Below, piece by piece: positions 33,312 through 41,912 of a stretch of DNA of 50,304 bases; the first letter of the stretch is position 1; the number at the start of each line of letters is the position of its first letter. Made by a program: the position numbers and the translations under genes. The notes beneath the pieces are model-generated. The model was not told the DNA's origin. It saw only the letters and a list, made by a program, of their open reading frames with translations, and searched no databases. The stretch spans positions 1-50,304 of the forward strand of contig NZ_CAJTMT010000023.1 in NCBI RefSeq assembly GCF_910577345.1, given 5' to 3'. This stretch comes from an uncultured Duncaniella sp. (GTDB taxonomy: Bacteria > Bacteroidota > Bacteroidia > Bacteroidales > Muribaculaceae).

Positions 33312-35147
33312 ATGAAATTCACCCGACTAAGCATCTCGGCTGTCCTCATGGCTTGGGCAGCGCTTGGCGTAATAAATGCCTCGGTAAAGGATTTACCCAC
33401 GCGTGAGGTAAACGGTCGTAGCTATCATTACTATGAGGTTACGGCCAAAGAGACTGTCTATTCAATTTGTCATCGCCTTGGAATCACCAAGGAAGAGCTG
33501 GTGCAGTATAATCCGACTGTGGCCGACGGTCTGCGTGCGGGCACAATGCTCTTTTTCCCTGTCGATGAGGGCGCGACGCTCACTCCGTCAAATGCCGCGC
33601 AGCATGGGGTGACGATGGTGTCGCACTATGTCGAGAAGGGTCAGACCATCTATGGTATAGCTACTCACTACGGCATTTCGACCGACGAGCTGATACGTCA
33701 GAATCCGATTGTCAGCGAGGGGCTGAAAGCAGGCCAGACGCTCCATCTGTCCATTCCCTCGAAGGATCATGCCATGTCGCCTTCGGTCCAGCCCCAGGCT
33801 CAGGAACAGGCTTTGCGGACAGCAGCCGCTTCGGCGGCCAACGAAGGCTATATCGTAAAGAAAAAGGAGACTTTCTATTCCATCGCCAATGCCCACGGCA
33901 TCACGGTTGGAGAGCTTGAAGCCGCCAACCCCGGTATCACTGTGTTGCGTGAGGGCCAGGTGCTGAATATTCCTTCGGCGGGCGGTCAGGCTTCAGCAGG
34001 AGGCGCGGCATCGGCTCCCGGTCTTGCCGCTGTCAACGACAGTACAAAAACCATTGGTGTTGATGAGCTTGCAGCCGCTTCGGGCGTGACTCCGCAGTCG
34101 TCGGAACTCTCGGTGGCCGTCATCCTTCCTTTCATGCTCAATGAGGAGACTCCCTCGAAGAGCGCACAGCGCTACACTGAATTCTATAAAGGTTTCCTCC
34201 TTGCAGCCGACAGTCTGCGCAACAACGGCACTCCTGTCCGCATAAGTGTCTATGACACGGAGGGTAGCATCAGCAAGGTCCGTGAGATTCTTGCGAATCC
34301 CGAACTCAGAAACCACCGCATGATTATCGCGCCCGACAATGTCGAGCAGTTCGCTCTCATCAGCGACTATGGCCGCGTCAACGGCATGAAGGTTCTCAAC
34401 AACTTCATTGTGCGCGATGAGACATATCTGACAAATCCGTCGGTGATGCAGGGCAATATTCCTTCGGGTCTCATGCTTGAAAAGGCTGTCAATGCAATGG
34501 CCTCGCGCATGGCGGGAACCATGCCTGTGTTCCTCAATCTGTCGGACGGTATGAACGACAAGGGTGAGGTGGTCGATGCGCTGAAGGCGGCTCTTGATGC
34601 CAAGGGTATCGTCTATAAGACTATTAATGTCGATGGCCGTCTGACTGTCAACGACCTTAAGACGCTTGCATCGGAAGGCAACTATACATTTGTCCCGACA
34701 TCAGGCCGACAGAGCGACGTCAACCGTCTTCTTCCCGCCATCATTGAGTGGCGCGACGAGGTTGTGCTGCCTTCGGTCAAGGTGATGGGCTACCCCGAAT
34801 GGATTACTTTCCGTGGGGAGACTCTTGCCAATATGCACAATCTTAACACCACCGTCTACTCGCGTTTCTTTGACGATGAGAACAATCCCCGTTCGCGCAG
34901 TCTTGAAAACAAGTTCAAGGAGTGGTATGGTGCCGGAATGGAGAATGCCGTGCCACGTCAGGGTATGCTCGGTTTCGACACCGGAATGTTTGCGCTTAAC
35001 TATCTGAAGGGTGCTACCGGCCTCTATGACGGTGTCCAGAACGGTTTCGACTTCTTTGTTCCGCAGGGAGCCGCCGGTGATTGCAACCGTCTTCTTTACC
35101 TGATTAACTACCGTCCGGGTGGAATGGTCGAGAAGACTAATCTGTAA
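33312..35147 (+). CDS. Secreted protein with three LysM domains and a periplasmic-binding-like domain
   Basis: The 611-residue protein has a signal peptide (about 1-23) and LysM domains at about 39-84, 105-149 and 180-221. A Gly/Ala/Ser linker follows, then a C-terminal domain (about 266-600) that looks like a type 1 periplasmic substrate-binding fold (VAVILPFMLNEETPSKSAQRYTEFYKGFLLAADSL, IAPDNVEQFALISDYGRVNG). LysM domains bind peptidoglycan, so it is probably anchored to the cell wall. Ligand and role of the C-terminal domain are unknown. An outer-membrane barrel gene begins 3 bp after its stop, so the two are likely one functional unit. The upstream gene is its truncated paralogue. Confidence 0.85.
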   Translation: MKFTRLSISAVLMAWAALGVINASVKDLPTREVNGRSYHYYEVTAKETVYSICHRLGITKEELVQYNPTVADGLRAGTMLFFPVDEGATLTPSNAAQHGVTMVSHYVEKGQTIYGIATHYGISTDELIRQNPIVSEGLKAGQTLHLSIPSKDHAMSPSVQPQAQEQALRTAAASAANEGYIVKKKETFYSIANAHGITVGELEAANPGITVLREGQVLNIPSAGGQASAGGAASAPGLAAVNDSTKTIGVDELAAASGVTPQSSELSVAVILPFMLNEETPSKSAQRYTEFYKGFLLAADSLRNNGTPVRISVYDTEGSISKVREILANPELRNHRMIIAPDNVEQFALISDYGRVNGMKVLNNFIVRDETYLTNPSVMQGNIPSGLMLEKAVNAMASRMAGTMPVFLNLSDGMNDKGEVVDALKAALDAKGIVYKTINVDGRLTVNDLKTLASEGNYTFVPTSGRQSDVNRLLPAIIEWRDEVVLPSVKVMGYPEWITFRGETLANMHNLNTTVYSRFFDDENNPRSRSLENKFKEWYGAGMENAVPRQGMLGFDTGMFALNYLKGATGLYDGVQNGFDFFVPQGAAGDCNRLLYLINYRPGGMVEKTNL

Positions 35148-35150
35148 AAA

Positions 35151-35888
35151 ATGCGCATGAATTTCAACAGTATCATATCATGTCGCGGTCTCCGGAAGCT
35201 GCTTGGACCGCTTTTTGCAATAGGTCTGCTGTCGGTGCCCAGGGTCGCTTTGGCTCAAAGGGAGTATTCTCCGAATTTCGCAATCGGAGGCAAGGCGGGT
35301 GCGACGTTGTCGCGCATGTCTTTTTCTCCTGAGGTGCATCAGAAATTCACCCAGGGTATGACGATGGGTGTGGCTGCGCGCTATACGGAAGAGAAGTATT
35401 TCGGACTTATCGCGGAAATTAATTTCATCCAGCGCGGATGGGATGAGGATTTCGCTGAGGATGAGGCTCCGCAGTTCAAGTATACCCGCACCCTCAATTA
35501 TGTGTCAATCCCTCTGATGACACATATCTATTTCGGCTCCAACAAGGTCAGGGGTTTCTTCAATCTTGGACCGGAGGTGAGCTTCATGCTGTCGGACAAT
35601 ATCAGTGCGAATTTTGACTATGAGAATTATAAGTCGATTCCTGATTTCCCGCAGGGCTACCGCACTAACGAGCAGTTGAACATGCCCATAGACCGGAAGT
35701 TTGACTATGGTATCGCCGGTGGCGCAGGCATTGAGTTTATTGTCAAGCGCAAACATTCATTCTTGCTCGAAGGCAGGTATTATTTCGGATTGGGTAATAT
35801 CTACAAGGATTCGAAAAGGGACTTTTTTGCGGCATCGAGAAACCAGTCGATTGAAGTTACTTTGAAGTATATGATAAGAGTGAGGTAG
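35151..35888 (+). CDS. Outer-membrane beta-barrel protein, PorT-like
   Basis: This 245-residue protein has a signal peptide ending near VALAQ. A repeated amphipathic strand pattern starts with FAIGGKAGATLSRMSF and includes GFFNLGPEVSFMLSDN, and it ends in an aromatic/charged strand (IEVTLKYMIRVR). This matches the small PorT/OmpX-like outer-membrane proteins common in Bacteroidetes. The start could also be the ATG at 35157. It directly follows the LysM/binding-protein gene, suggesting a shared envelope role. Confidence 0.78.
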   Translation: MRMNFNSIISCRGLRKLLGPLFAIGLLSVPRVALAQREYSPNFAIGGKAGATLSRMSFSPEVHQKFTQGMTMGVAARYTEEKYFGLIAEINFIQRGWDEDFAEDEAPQFKYTRTLNYVSIPLMTHIYFGSNKVRGFFNLGPEVSFMLSDNISANFDYENYKSIPDFPQGYRTNEQLNMPIDRKFDYGIAGGAGIEFIVKRKHSFLLEGRYYFGLGNIYKDSKRDFFAASRNQSIEVTLKYMIRVR

Positions 35889-35897
35889 GAGGGATTT

Positions 35898-36014
35898 ATA
35901 AGGCTAATAGGGCAAATAGGCCCAATAGGGCTGATAGGTCTAATAGGCCAAATAGGGCTAATAAGGCTAATAGGGCTAATAAGTTAAATAGGGCCAATAG
36001 GGCTGATAAGGCCG
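35898..36014 (+). repeat. Nonamer tandem array, 13 direct units (ATARGGCYA)
   Basis: Thirteen consecutive 9-bp units (ATAAGGCTA, ATAGGGCAA, ATAGGCCCA, ATAGGGCTG and variants), all in one orientation. They begin 9 bp after the barrel-protein stop codon and precede that gene's hairpin terminator. Every unit starts ATA. Confidence 0.9.
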
Positions 36015-36035
36015 ATAGATAGCTGGAAATATAAG

Positions 36036-36080
36036 GCAGGAGCGGTTAGCGTTGCGCTAACCGCTCCTGCGGTGTTTTTT
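36036..36080 (+). terminator. Intrinsic terminator of the LysM/barrel operon
   Basis: A perfect 16-bp stem (36036-36051 against 36055-36070) with a 3-nt loop is followed by GGTGTTTTTT. Confidence 0.9.
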
Positions 36081-36098
36081 CTGGAGATAAGCTTTTTT

Positions 36099-37052
36099 TC
36101 AGCTGATTGTCTTTGATTTTTCGGGCTCTTTTCCTTGCTCGATTTGTTTTGGTTCCGGGATTGGCTTGCTTTCCGGTTTTTGGGGTTCCGGGATTTGCTT
36201 TGGTTCCGGGATTTGCTTGCTTTCCGGTTTGATTGAGGGGACTTGTGCGGGAGGGGCGGGGACTTGGAGCTGTTTTTCGATTTTGGTGTCAGTCTTGTCT
36301 TCGGCAGGTGTTGCGGGAGTGGATACGCGGATGGGGAGGCGTTCCCAGATGCAGTTGGGGAGGAGCTGCCATGCGTCGACAAGGAGATTCCAGCGCCAGT
36401 CGACCACGCATACGCGCTTGCGTGCGATGATGGCGCGGACAATGCGGACGACGGCGTAGTCGAGGCTCATGGTCATCGGGTAGATGCGGTCGGGGTTGAG
36501 AAGCGGTGTGCGTATCCAGCCCGGACGGATGTCGGTGAAGGATATGTCGAGTTGCTGGATGCGGGCGAGTTGGGAGAGCGCGGTCAGATAGGTCTGCTGA
36601 TATTTTTTCGAAGCGGAGTAGGATGCAAGTTCGCCGATGCCTTTGGTTCCTGCAACGGATGTTATGGCTGCGATGCGTCCGTGTCCGCCGTGGGAGCGGA
36701 AGTAGCGGAAGGCGGTGTCTATCATGCGCGTGAAGCCGACGACGTTGGTGGTTGCCGTAGCGGTGTCGTGGTCGGTAATCAGGGCTTCATTCTCGTAGCC
36801 GATACCTGAGATGTGGAAGTAAATGTCCATTCCTCCGAGACGGTTGATGAGGTCCTGGAGTTTGGAGACGGCTGCTGGGTCGTCGATGTTGATCTGTGCG
36901 TAGCGTATGCGCTCGGGAAAGTCGGATTGAAGTTTTCTCAATACTTTTTCTTTGCGGCCGGCTGCGCCAACCATCCATCCTGCTTTGGCGAATATTTCAG
37001 CAACCCGGAGGCCGATGCCGGAGGTTGCGCCCATGATTACGATGCGTTTCAT
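36099..37052 (-). CDS. SDR-family oxidoreductase with proline/glutamate/lysine-rich tail
   Basis: The 317-residue protein has a classical short-chain dehydrogenase domain (about 1-235): GATSGIGLRVAEIF for NAD(P) binding, the catalytic Ser region (IAAITSVAG) and YSASKKYQQ with the Tyr/Lys pair. After a hydrophobic stretch (WRWNLLVDAWQLLPNCIWERLP) comes a tail of about 60 residues built from repeats such as PEPKQIPEPQKPESK, encoded by G/T-rich imperfect repeats (36130-36240). The tail is not part of the family and may be a repeat expansion. Substrate unknown. Confidence 0.82.
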   Translation of the reverse strand: MKRIVIMGATSGIGLRVAEIFAKAGWMVGAAGRKEKVLRKLQSDFPERIRYAQINIDDPAAVSKLQDLINRLGGMDIYFHISGIGYENEALITDHDTATATTNVVGFTRMIDTAFRYFRSHGGHGRIAAITSVAGTKGIGELASYSASKKYQQTYLTALSQLARIQQLDISFTDIRPGWIRTPLLNPDRIYPMTMSLDYAVVRIVRAIIARKRVCVVDWRWNLLVDAWQLLPNCIWERLPIRVSTPATPAEDKTDTKIEKQLQVPAPPAQVPSIKPESKQIPEPKQIPEPQKPESKPIPEPKQIEQGKEPEKSKTIS

Positions 37053-37188
37053 CTCAGTTTGTGTGGGTGGGTTTTGTTGATAAGTGAGTAATAATCCGAG
37101 GGCGGTTTTTACCCTTTCGGTCTATTGTTAAAAACGTCGGGAACTGGCGGATAGTTTAAGGATTGTGAAAAGTTTGCTGATGGATGTG

Positions 37189-37231
37189 GAAAAAATGAGG
37201 TCGGCCGACACATGAGTCTGTCGGCCGACCT
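37189..37231 (-). terminator. Intrinsic terminator downstream of the small secreted protein gene
   Basis: A perfect 13-bp stem (37198-37210 against 37219-37231) with an 8-nt loop is followed on the minus strand by CATTTTTTCC. Confidence 0.85.
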
Positions 37232-37270
37232 GTTATGTAGGGAATGAAAGATTGTTGTCAGTAGCGGGGA

Positions 37271-37939
37271 TTACTTAATGATAACCTTGCTTACCTTTGA
37301 ACCCTGACGCTTGATGAAGAGACCGTTTGCGGGGTTCTCTACGCGCATACCCTGGAGGTTGAAGTATTCAACAGGAGCGTTTTCGTCAGCAGCGATGTCG
37401 GTGATGGCAGAAGTGTCACCCTTGGTATATTCAACTTCGAGAACGGCAAATGGCTGTTCGCCAGCGTTCTTGAATGTGAACTGGTTGAGGTTGTTGAGGT
37501 CGAAAGACTGGATGTTAGGATTTCCATAATCTTTGAAAGATTCGATAATGCCATGGTTGTCTTCGAGAGTGTATTCAACACCGCCAGCTTCAGCCCAGTA
37601 GCAAGGACGTTGAGTTGCCGCGTCTTTGTTAATTGTTGTGTAGAAAGTTACCTTAGTAGCAACAAGACCGTCGGGAAGTGTAACAGTGTTTTGAGCTCCA
37701 TTAGAGAACTTGATAGGAATATATTGGTTTCCGTTAATATCGAATGATGCGGTTCCAGCTTCAAGATTTTTTGCTTCATTCATGCACTGCATTTGCCATC
37801 CGTCGGGTACATCAGTGCCAAGATCTGCTCCGGCGAGAATGTTCTGCTTAACTTTACCTGGGTTAGAAAGAATCATTGTGTCAGCCATGGCTGAAAGGGT
37901 TACAGCAGCGGCAGCAAGAAGAGTAAAGATTTTCTTCAT
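37271..37939 (-). CDS. Small secreted protein with pectate-lyase accessory module and sorting-like tail
   Basis: The 222-residue protein has a signal peptide (MKKIFTLLAAAAVTLSAMAD), a beta-rich module, and the tail EYFNLQGMRVENPANGLFIKRQGSKVSKVIIK typical of Bacteroidetes secreted proteins. The module can be aligned by eye with the C-terminal part of the first pectate lyase. IPIKFSNGAQNTVTLPDGLVATKVTFY matches DCIKFSRNVNFTVAMPEGLIAEGVTFY, and FTFKNAGEQ matches FVFRPAGQQ. It has no catalytic domain, so it may bind something or help surface display. It has its own weak promoter (38072-38103) and terminator. Confidence 0.75.
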   Translation of the reverse strand: MKKIFTLLAAAAVTLSAMADTMILSNPGKVKQNILAGADLGTDVPDGWQMQCMNEAKNLEAGTASFDINGNQYIPIKFSNGAQNTVTLPDGLVATKVTFYTTINKDAATQRPCYWAEAGGVEYTLEDNHGIIESFKDYGNPNIQSFDLNNLNQFTFKNAGEQPFAVLEVEYTKGDTSAITDIAADENAPVEYFNLQGMRVENPANGLFIKRQGSKVSKVIIK

Positions 37940-38071
37940 AAACGATTGATTTAAGTTAATAAAAGGTTAGAAATTATTTTGTAAATAAATTTTCAAAATG
38001 TGGTTAAATTGTTGGTATCTAATTTCGTTAAGACATTTTCATGGTGAAATAGCCGTAGCTCAATTGATTGG

Positions 38072-38103
38072 CAAATTTACACTTAAAAATAAATGAAAAC
38101 AAG
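38072..38103 (-). promoter_or_regulatory. Probable promoter of the small secreted protein gene
   Basis: On the minus strand CTTG (38100-38103), 20 nt, then TAAATTTG (38072-38079). The -7 box is exact and the -33 box has three of four bases. The leader would be about 130 nt. Confidence 0.55.
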
Positions 38104-38229
38104 TTATTAACTGATTTTAACGTTTATGAATCGACGTTGAAGTGGGTCAAAACGTATGAGATATGTTAATTTATCTGAAAATTTGATGTCTATGTGTAAC
38201 TATTCGGGGTCATTATGCGTCTTATTAGT

Positions 38230-38370
38230 GAGAGCAGATGAAAATTGTTTGCTCTCTGTAATACGAGATTAATTTAGCTTCCATTTGTAATTACTCCACT
38301 CTTGGCAATGAGTGGGTTAAGTATAAAGCAACAGAGGGTTGGTCGTGATGACTGACCCTCTGTTGTTTTT
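38230..38370 (+). ncRNA. Candidate small RNA: three hairpins ending in a terminator
   Basis: Three hairpins follow one another: GAGAGCA/TGCTCTC (38230-38256), CCACTC/GAGTGG (about 38297-38315), and an 11-bp stem (38329-38339 against 38355-38365) followed by GTTTTT. There is no open frame feeding the terminator on the plus strand. No consensus promoter was found upstream, so this may instead be a terminator for minus-strand LytTR transcripts coming from 38762. Confidence 0.35.
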
Positions 38371-38523
38371 GGTTTTGTCGCCTGAGGAGGGTGACGATTT
38401 TTCCAATGGTTGGTGGCGGATAGTATTGCCGGACATCTTCGATGCCCATTGTGGAGAATTGTCCATTTACCCCACGCCTCGCTTCCGGATACGAGCTTTG
38501 ACCTTCGGTCGTCGCTCGCATCC

Positions 38524-38652
38524 GTCCGCTCGTGGTGGGGCTACCAGCGCATCGCTGCTGCGCAGCTTTCCGGTTGCCGTGCGGATTTGTCCGCTCGTGG
38601 TGGGGCTATCAGTGCATCGCTGTTGCGCAGCTTTCCGGTTGCCATGCGGATT
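38524..38652. repeat. Two tandem copies of a 64-bp sequence
   Basis: Copies 38524-38587 and 38589-38652 differ at about four positions. They are GC-rich, unlike the AT-rich strip before them, and no plausible protein is encoded. The rest of the gap up to the LytTR gene (38653-38761) holds nothing recognisable. Confidence 0.8.
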
Positions 38653-38761
38653 ATTTCTATGGAGATATTAATCGGGGGTGTTTCCTCTGTGGGGGCTTGA
38701 CTGTTGATGTATTCTGTAGGGGATAGGCGGGGATAGGCGAGGCGTCTTTAATGTTGGGGTG

Positions 38762-39490
38762 TTAGCCGAGGGTGCGGCGGCTGATGAAGTCGGAGAAGGC
38801 GTCCTTGTAGCTGTCGGAAATGGGAATCTGGACTTTACCGAAGAGGATGCGGTTGCGCTCGATGATGCGGATTTTGGAGAGGTTGACAATGAAGGAGCGG
38901 TGCACGCGCATGAAGCGGCTCTGGGGAAGGGTTTGTTCGAGTGTCTTCATGCTGAGGAGTGTCATGATTGACTTGTCGGTGCCGTCAAGATAGATTTTGA
39001 CGTAGTCTTTCAGTCCTTCAACATAGAGGATGTCGTCGACTTTGATCTGGACGAGTTTGTATTCGCTCTTGATGATGATGTATTCGCTGTCGGCGGCTGC
39101 GTCGGCAAGATTTGGCTGGGAACGGCGGGTGAGGTCATACCAGTTGAGCGCGCGATTGGCGGCAGCGAGAAATTCCTCGTAGCTGACGGGCTTGAGAAGA
39201 TAGTCGAGAGCGTTGACTTTGAATCCGTCGACGGCATAGGTCGAATAGGCGGTTGTGAAGATGATTCTTGTTGTCGGTGGGATTATCTTGGCAAATTCTA
39301 TGCCGTTGAGCTGTGGCATCTGTATGTCGAGAAAAACGACATCCACATTGTTGTTGAGTATGGCTGATATGGCATCCTTTGGAGATGAGTATTCTCCAAT
39401 GAGTTCCATGAACGGGGTCTTTTCAATATATGACGCAATAAGACCGGAAGCGAGGGGTTCGTCGTCAATGACGCAGCAGCGGAGTGACAT
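38762..39490 (-). CDS. LytTR-family response regulator
   Basis: The 242-residue protein has a receiver domain (about 1-120; phospho-acceptor in VVFLDIQMPQLNG, Lys in LLKPVSYEEF). A C-terminal LytTR DNA-binding domain follows (about 140-240; IIIKSEYKLVQIKVDDILYVEGLKDYVKIYL, RVHRSFIVNLSKI). It follows the LytS-type kinase gene with a 23-bp gap and is presumably its partner. Target genes are not indicated by the neighbourhood. Confidence 0.9.
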   Translation of the reverse strand: MSLRCCVIDDEPLASGLIASYIEKTPFMELIGEYSSPKDAISAILNNNVDVVFLDIQMPQLNGIEFAKIIPPTTRIIFTTAYSTYAVDGFKVNALDYLLKPVSYEEFLAAANRALNWYDLTRRSQPNLADAAADSEYIIIKSEYKLVQIKVDDILYVEGLKDYVKIYLDGTDKSIMTLLSMKTLEQTLPQSRFMRVHRSFIVNLSKIRIIERNRILFGKVQIPISDSYKDAFSDFISRRTLG

Positions 39491-39513
39491 ATTGGTTATA
39501 GAAGTATGTAAGG

Positions 39514-40608
39514 TTAACGTATAAGCTTTGATGAATTTGTGTTGATTGTAAGGGAAACGTTGTAGTTTCCGTCAGAGGTGTCCACCTTCAGGTCGGCGTT
39601 GTTGCCGTAGATTAGGTCGAGGCGGCGGCGGAGGTTGGCAAGGCCGATACCTCCTTCGGTGTTTTTGGTTTCAACGTTAGTGACAGTGTCGGCCGGGGGA
39701 AGTCCGTTGGATGTCGTGCATCTGATGACGCCGTCGGTTGCGGTCACGGAAATTTGGAGGGGTACGGATGGATTGTGGATACCATGTTTGAATACATTTT
39801 CAATGAGAGTGATAAAGAGGAGGGGGGCAACAGGGATGTTGTCATCCTTGCCTCCATCGAGTCTGACATCAAGTTTGATTGCGGAATTGAGGCGCAGCTT
39901 CATCAGGCTGATGTAGGTGTCGATGAAATCGAGTTCCTGTTTCAGGCTGACGGTTGCGGAAGTGTCGTAGAGGACATAGCGGAGAAGGCGGCTGAGTTCG
40001 TGGACAGCCGACTGGGCTTTCTGAGGGGAGATTGCGATGAGGGCGTAGATTGAGTTGAGTGTGTTGAATAGGAAATGAGGGTTCAACTGGCTTTTGAGAT
40101 TTTTCAGTTCTTCCTCGCGCTGGGAGTTGAGCATGTCCTGACGGCGTCGGTCAAGCTGTATCCATTTGTCGCCGAGGCGGAGCGCTGTGGCGAATCCGAT
40201 GACGAGGATGAGCATCACGAGGTCGCGCGAAAGGATGCCTGCAGCTTTGGCGAGATACATCCATTCTGTCGGGTCGACGTGGTTCCGCAGTGGAGTCTTC
40301 CCTCCGAAGTGACCCTTGAACCGCCAGATGAGATATATGAATCCGAGGGAGATGAGGATGAGAATGAGGTTGTAGCCGAAGAAGCGGATGAAACGTTTGG
40401 GCTTGTCGAGAGAACGCTCGATGATCCAGTAGTAGTTCACATAGAAGACTCCGAGGAAGACGAAAGTCTTGGTGTACATCCACGGTTTTATAGGACGACC
40501 GGGGTTGGCAAGACTTGTGATAATCTCGGGCAGGATGAAAAGGATGATTATGCAGAGTAAGTGGGTCAGAAAGGTATTGACCCGCTGTCGGGTGAGTATT
40601 TCTCTCAT
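39514..40608 (-). CDS. LytS/YehU-type sensor histidine kinase
   Basis: The 364-residue membrane kinase has about four hydrophobic segments (roughly residues 12-150). A His_kinase domain (PF06580 type) carries the phospho-acceptor in LNPHFLFNTLNSIYAL (about 196-211). An HATPase region follows, with PLLFITLIENVFKHGI and GIGLANLRRRLDLIYG. No extracellular sensor domain is apparent, so signals may be sensed within the membrane. First gene of the kinase-regulator pair. Confidence 0.9.
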   Translation of the reverse strand: MREILTRQRVNTFLTHLLCIIILFILPEIITSLANPGRPIKPWMYTKTFVFLGVFYVNYYWIIERSLDKPKRFIRFFGYNLILILISLGFIYLIWRFKGHFGGKTPLRNHVDPTEWMYLAKAAGILSRDLVMLILVIGFATALRLGDKWIQLDRRRQDMLNSQREEELKNLKSQLNPHFLFNTLNSIYALIAISPQKAQSAVHELSRLLRYVLYDTSATVSLKQELDFIDTYISLMKLRLNSAIKLDVRLDGGKDDNIPVAPLLFITLIENVFKHGIHNPSVPLQISVTATDGVIRCTTSNGLPPADTVTNVETKNTEGGIGLANLRRRLDLIYGNNADLKVDTSDGNYNVSLTINTNSSKLIR

Positions 40609-40640
40609 GGCTGCGACTCTGATTTGGTGAAAGATAAGCG

Positions 40641-40672
40641 CAAATGTAATTTTTTTTTACTGTCCTTACAAA
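40641..40672 (-). promoter_or_regulatory. Promoter of the LytS/LytTR operon
   Basis: On the minus strand TTTG (40669-40672), 20 nt, then TACATTTG (40641-40648): consensus match, about 30 nt before the kinase start. Confidence 0.75.
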
Positions 40673-40774
40673 TCAGATGGACAGGAGTTTGGTTTTCACC
40701 GACAAAGATGATTCGTGATGGCGGGGAATATGAAATATTGTTAACGATTGCGGTGGGGAGTGGAGGTGACTGTT

Positions 40775-40826
40775 CAAAAAAAGTTGAACGGTTGCCGTTC
40801 TGACAGTGCAGGCGGCAACCGTTCAA
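40775..40826 (-). terminator. Intrinsic terminator of the rplM-rpsI-rpsB-tsf unit
   Basis: A perfect 14-bp stem (40784-40797 against 40813-40826) is followed on the minus strand by CTTTTTTTG. It lies 37 bp after the tsf stop codon. Confidence 0.9.
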
Positions 40827-40862
40827 GGTATAGTGCGTTGTTATGACTTTCAGCGGATTGGA

Positions 40863-41855
40863 TTAATCCTGATTGAGGTTAACACGCTTGAAGGCTACTA
40901 CAACGAGGCCCTTCTGAGTGCTGTCGAGGAACTGGCCGACAGTGAGCTTGCTGTCCTGGACATATTCCTGTTCCATGAGGCAAGACTCCTTGAAGAACTT
41001 GTTGAGACGACCGTTGGCGATGTTCTGAATCATAGCCTCGGGGAGGTTAGCGGCCTTGGCTTCGGCAGTGGTCTTGATGATTTCGCGACCCTTAGCTGCG
41101 TCTTCCTCGGTGATCCAGCCCTTGGAGATGTTTGATTCGATGTGGTCCTCAGAGTCGAAGTGGTTGGGGTTGAGGCCAGCTTTCTTGAGAGCTGCTTCAA
41201 CGGCCTTGCGAACCTGTTCCTGCTTGGTCTTTTCAACAGCTACGGCGATTTCCTGGTCGATAGTGGCCTGGGGAACGTCTTCGCGGCTTACAGCAACGGG
41301 GTTCATGGATGCGATCTGCATACATACTTCGCGACCTACCTGGGGATCAACGCCTTCGAGGTTGAAACCAACGATGGCTGCAAGTTTGTTGTTGAAGTGG
41401 TTGTAAGCGGCGGTTGTGGGAGCTTCAACTACTTCGTAGGCACCGATTTCGGTCTTTTCGCCTGTCTTGCCGCTTTCCTCGGTGATGAGGTCGGCAACAG
41501 TCTGGCCGTCGACGGTGAAAGCCTTGAGTTCCTCAACGGTTTTGAACTTGTTGGCCATGGCAAGGTCCATGAGCTTGTTGGCGAGAGCCACGAAGCCGGC
41601 GTTCTTAGCCACGAAGTCAGTCTCGCAGTTGAGGGCGAGGACAGCTGCGAAAGTGCCATCGGTTCTGGCGATTACGCAGCCTTCTGAAGCCTGACGGTCT
41701 TCACGCTTTGCAGCTACGGCCTGACCCTTCTTGCGGAGGATTTCGACAGCGGCTTCAATGTCACCGTTAGTTTCAGCAAGAGCTTTTTTGCAGTCCATCA
41801 AACCTGCGCTTGTGAGGTTGCGCAGTTTGGTGATTTCTGCCATTGTTACTGCCAT
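40863..41855 (-). CDS. tsf: Elongation factor Ts
   Basis: EF-Ts is the nucleotide exchange factor for EF-Tu. The 330-residue protein starts with a UBA-like domain (ITKLRNLTSAGLMDCKKALAETNGDIEAAVEILRKKG, about 7-43) containing the family signature. The conserved NCETDFVAKN follows, and a second exchange-domain half with the long insertion usual in Bacteroidetes. It is the last gene of the ribosomal unit, 57 bp after rpsB. Confidence 0.96.
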   Translation of the reverse strand: MAVTMAEITKLRNLTSAGLMDCKKALAETNGDIEAAVEILRKKGQAVAAKREDRQASEGCVIARTDGTFAAVLALNCETDFVAKNAGFVALANKLMDLAMANKFKTVEELKAFTVDGQTVADLITEESGKTGEKTEIGAYEVVEAPTTAAYNHFNNKLAAIVGFNLEGVDPQVGREVCMQIASMNPVAVSREDVPQATIDQEIAVAVEKTKQEQVRKAVEAALKKAGLNPNHFDSEDHIESNISKGWITEEDAAKGREIIKTTAEAKAANLPEAMIQNIANGRLNKFFKESCLMEQEYVQDSKLTVGQFLDSTQKGLVVVAFKRVNLNQD

Positions 41856-41912
41856 ATTATTCTGGAGTTTTAATGGGGTTGTTGAATTTAATGGATTGGT
41901 TGGGGATGCCGA

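Noticed and set aside
38339..38726. Plus-strand frames over the 64-bp repeats
   Set aside because: Three overlapping frames all open over a duplicated GC-rich stretch; none has a start signal or protein-like composition.
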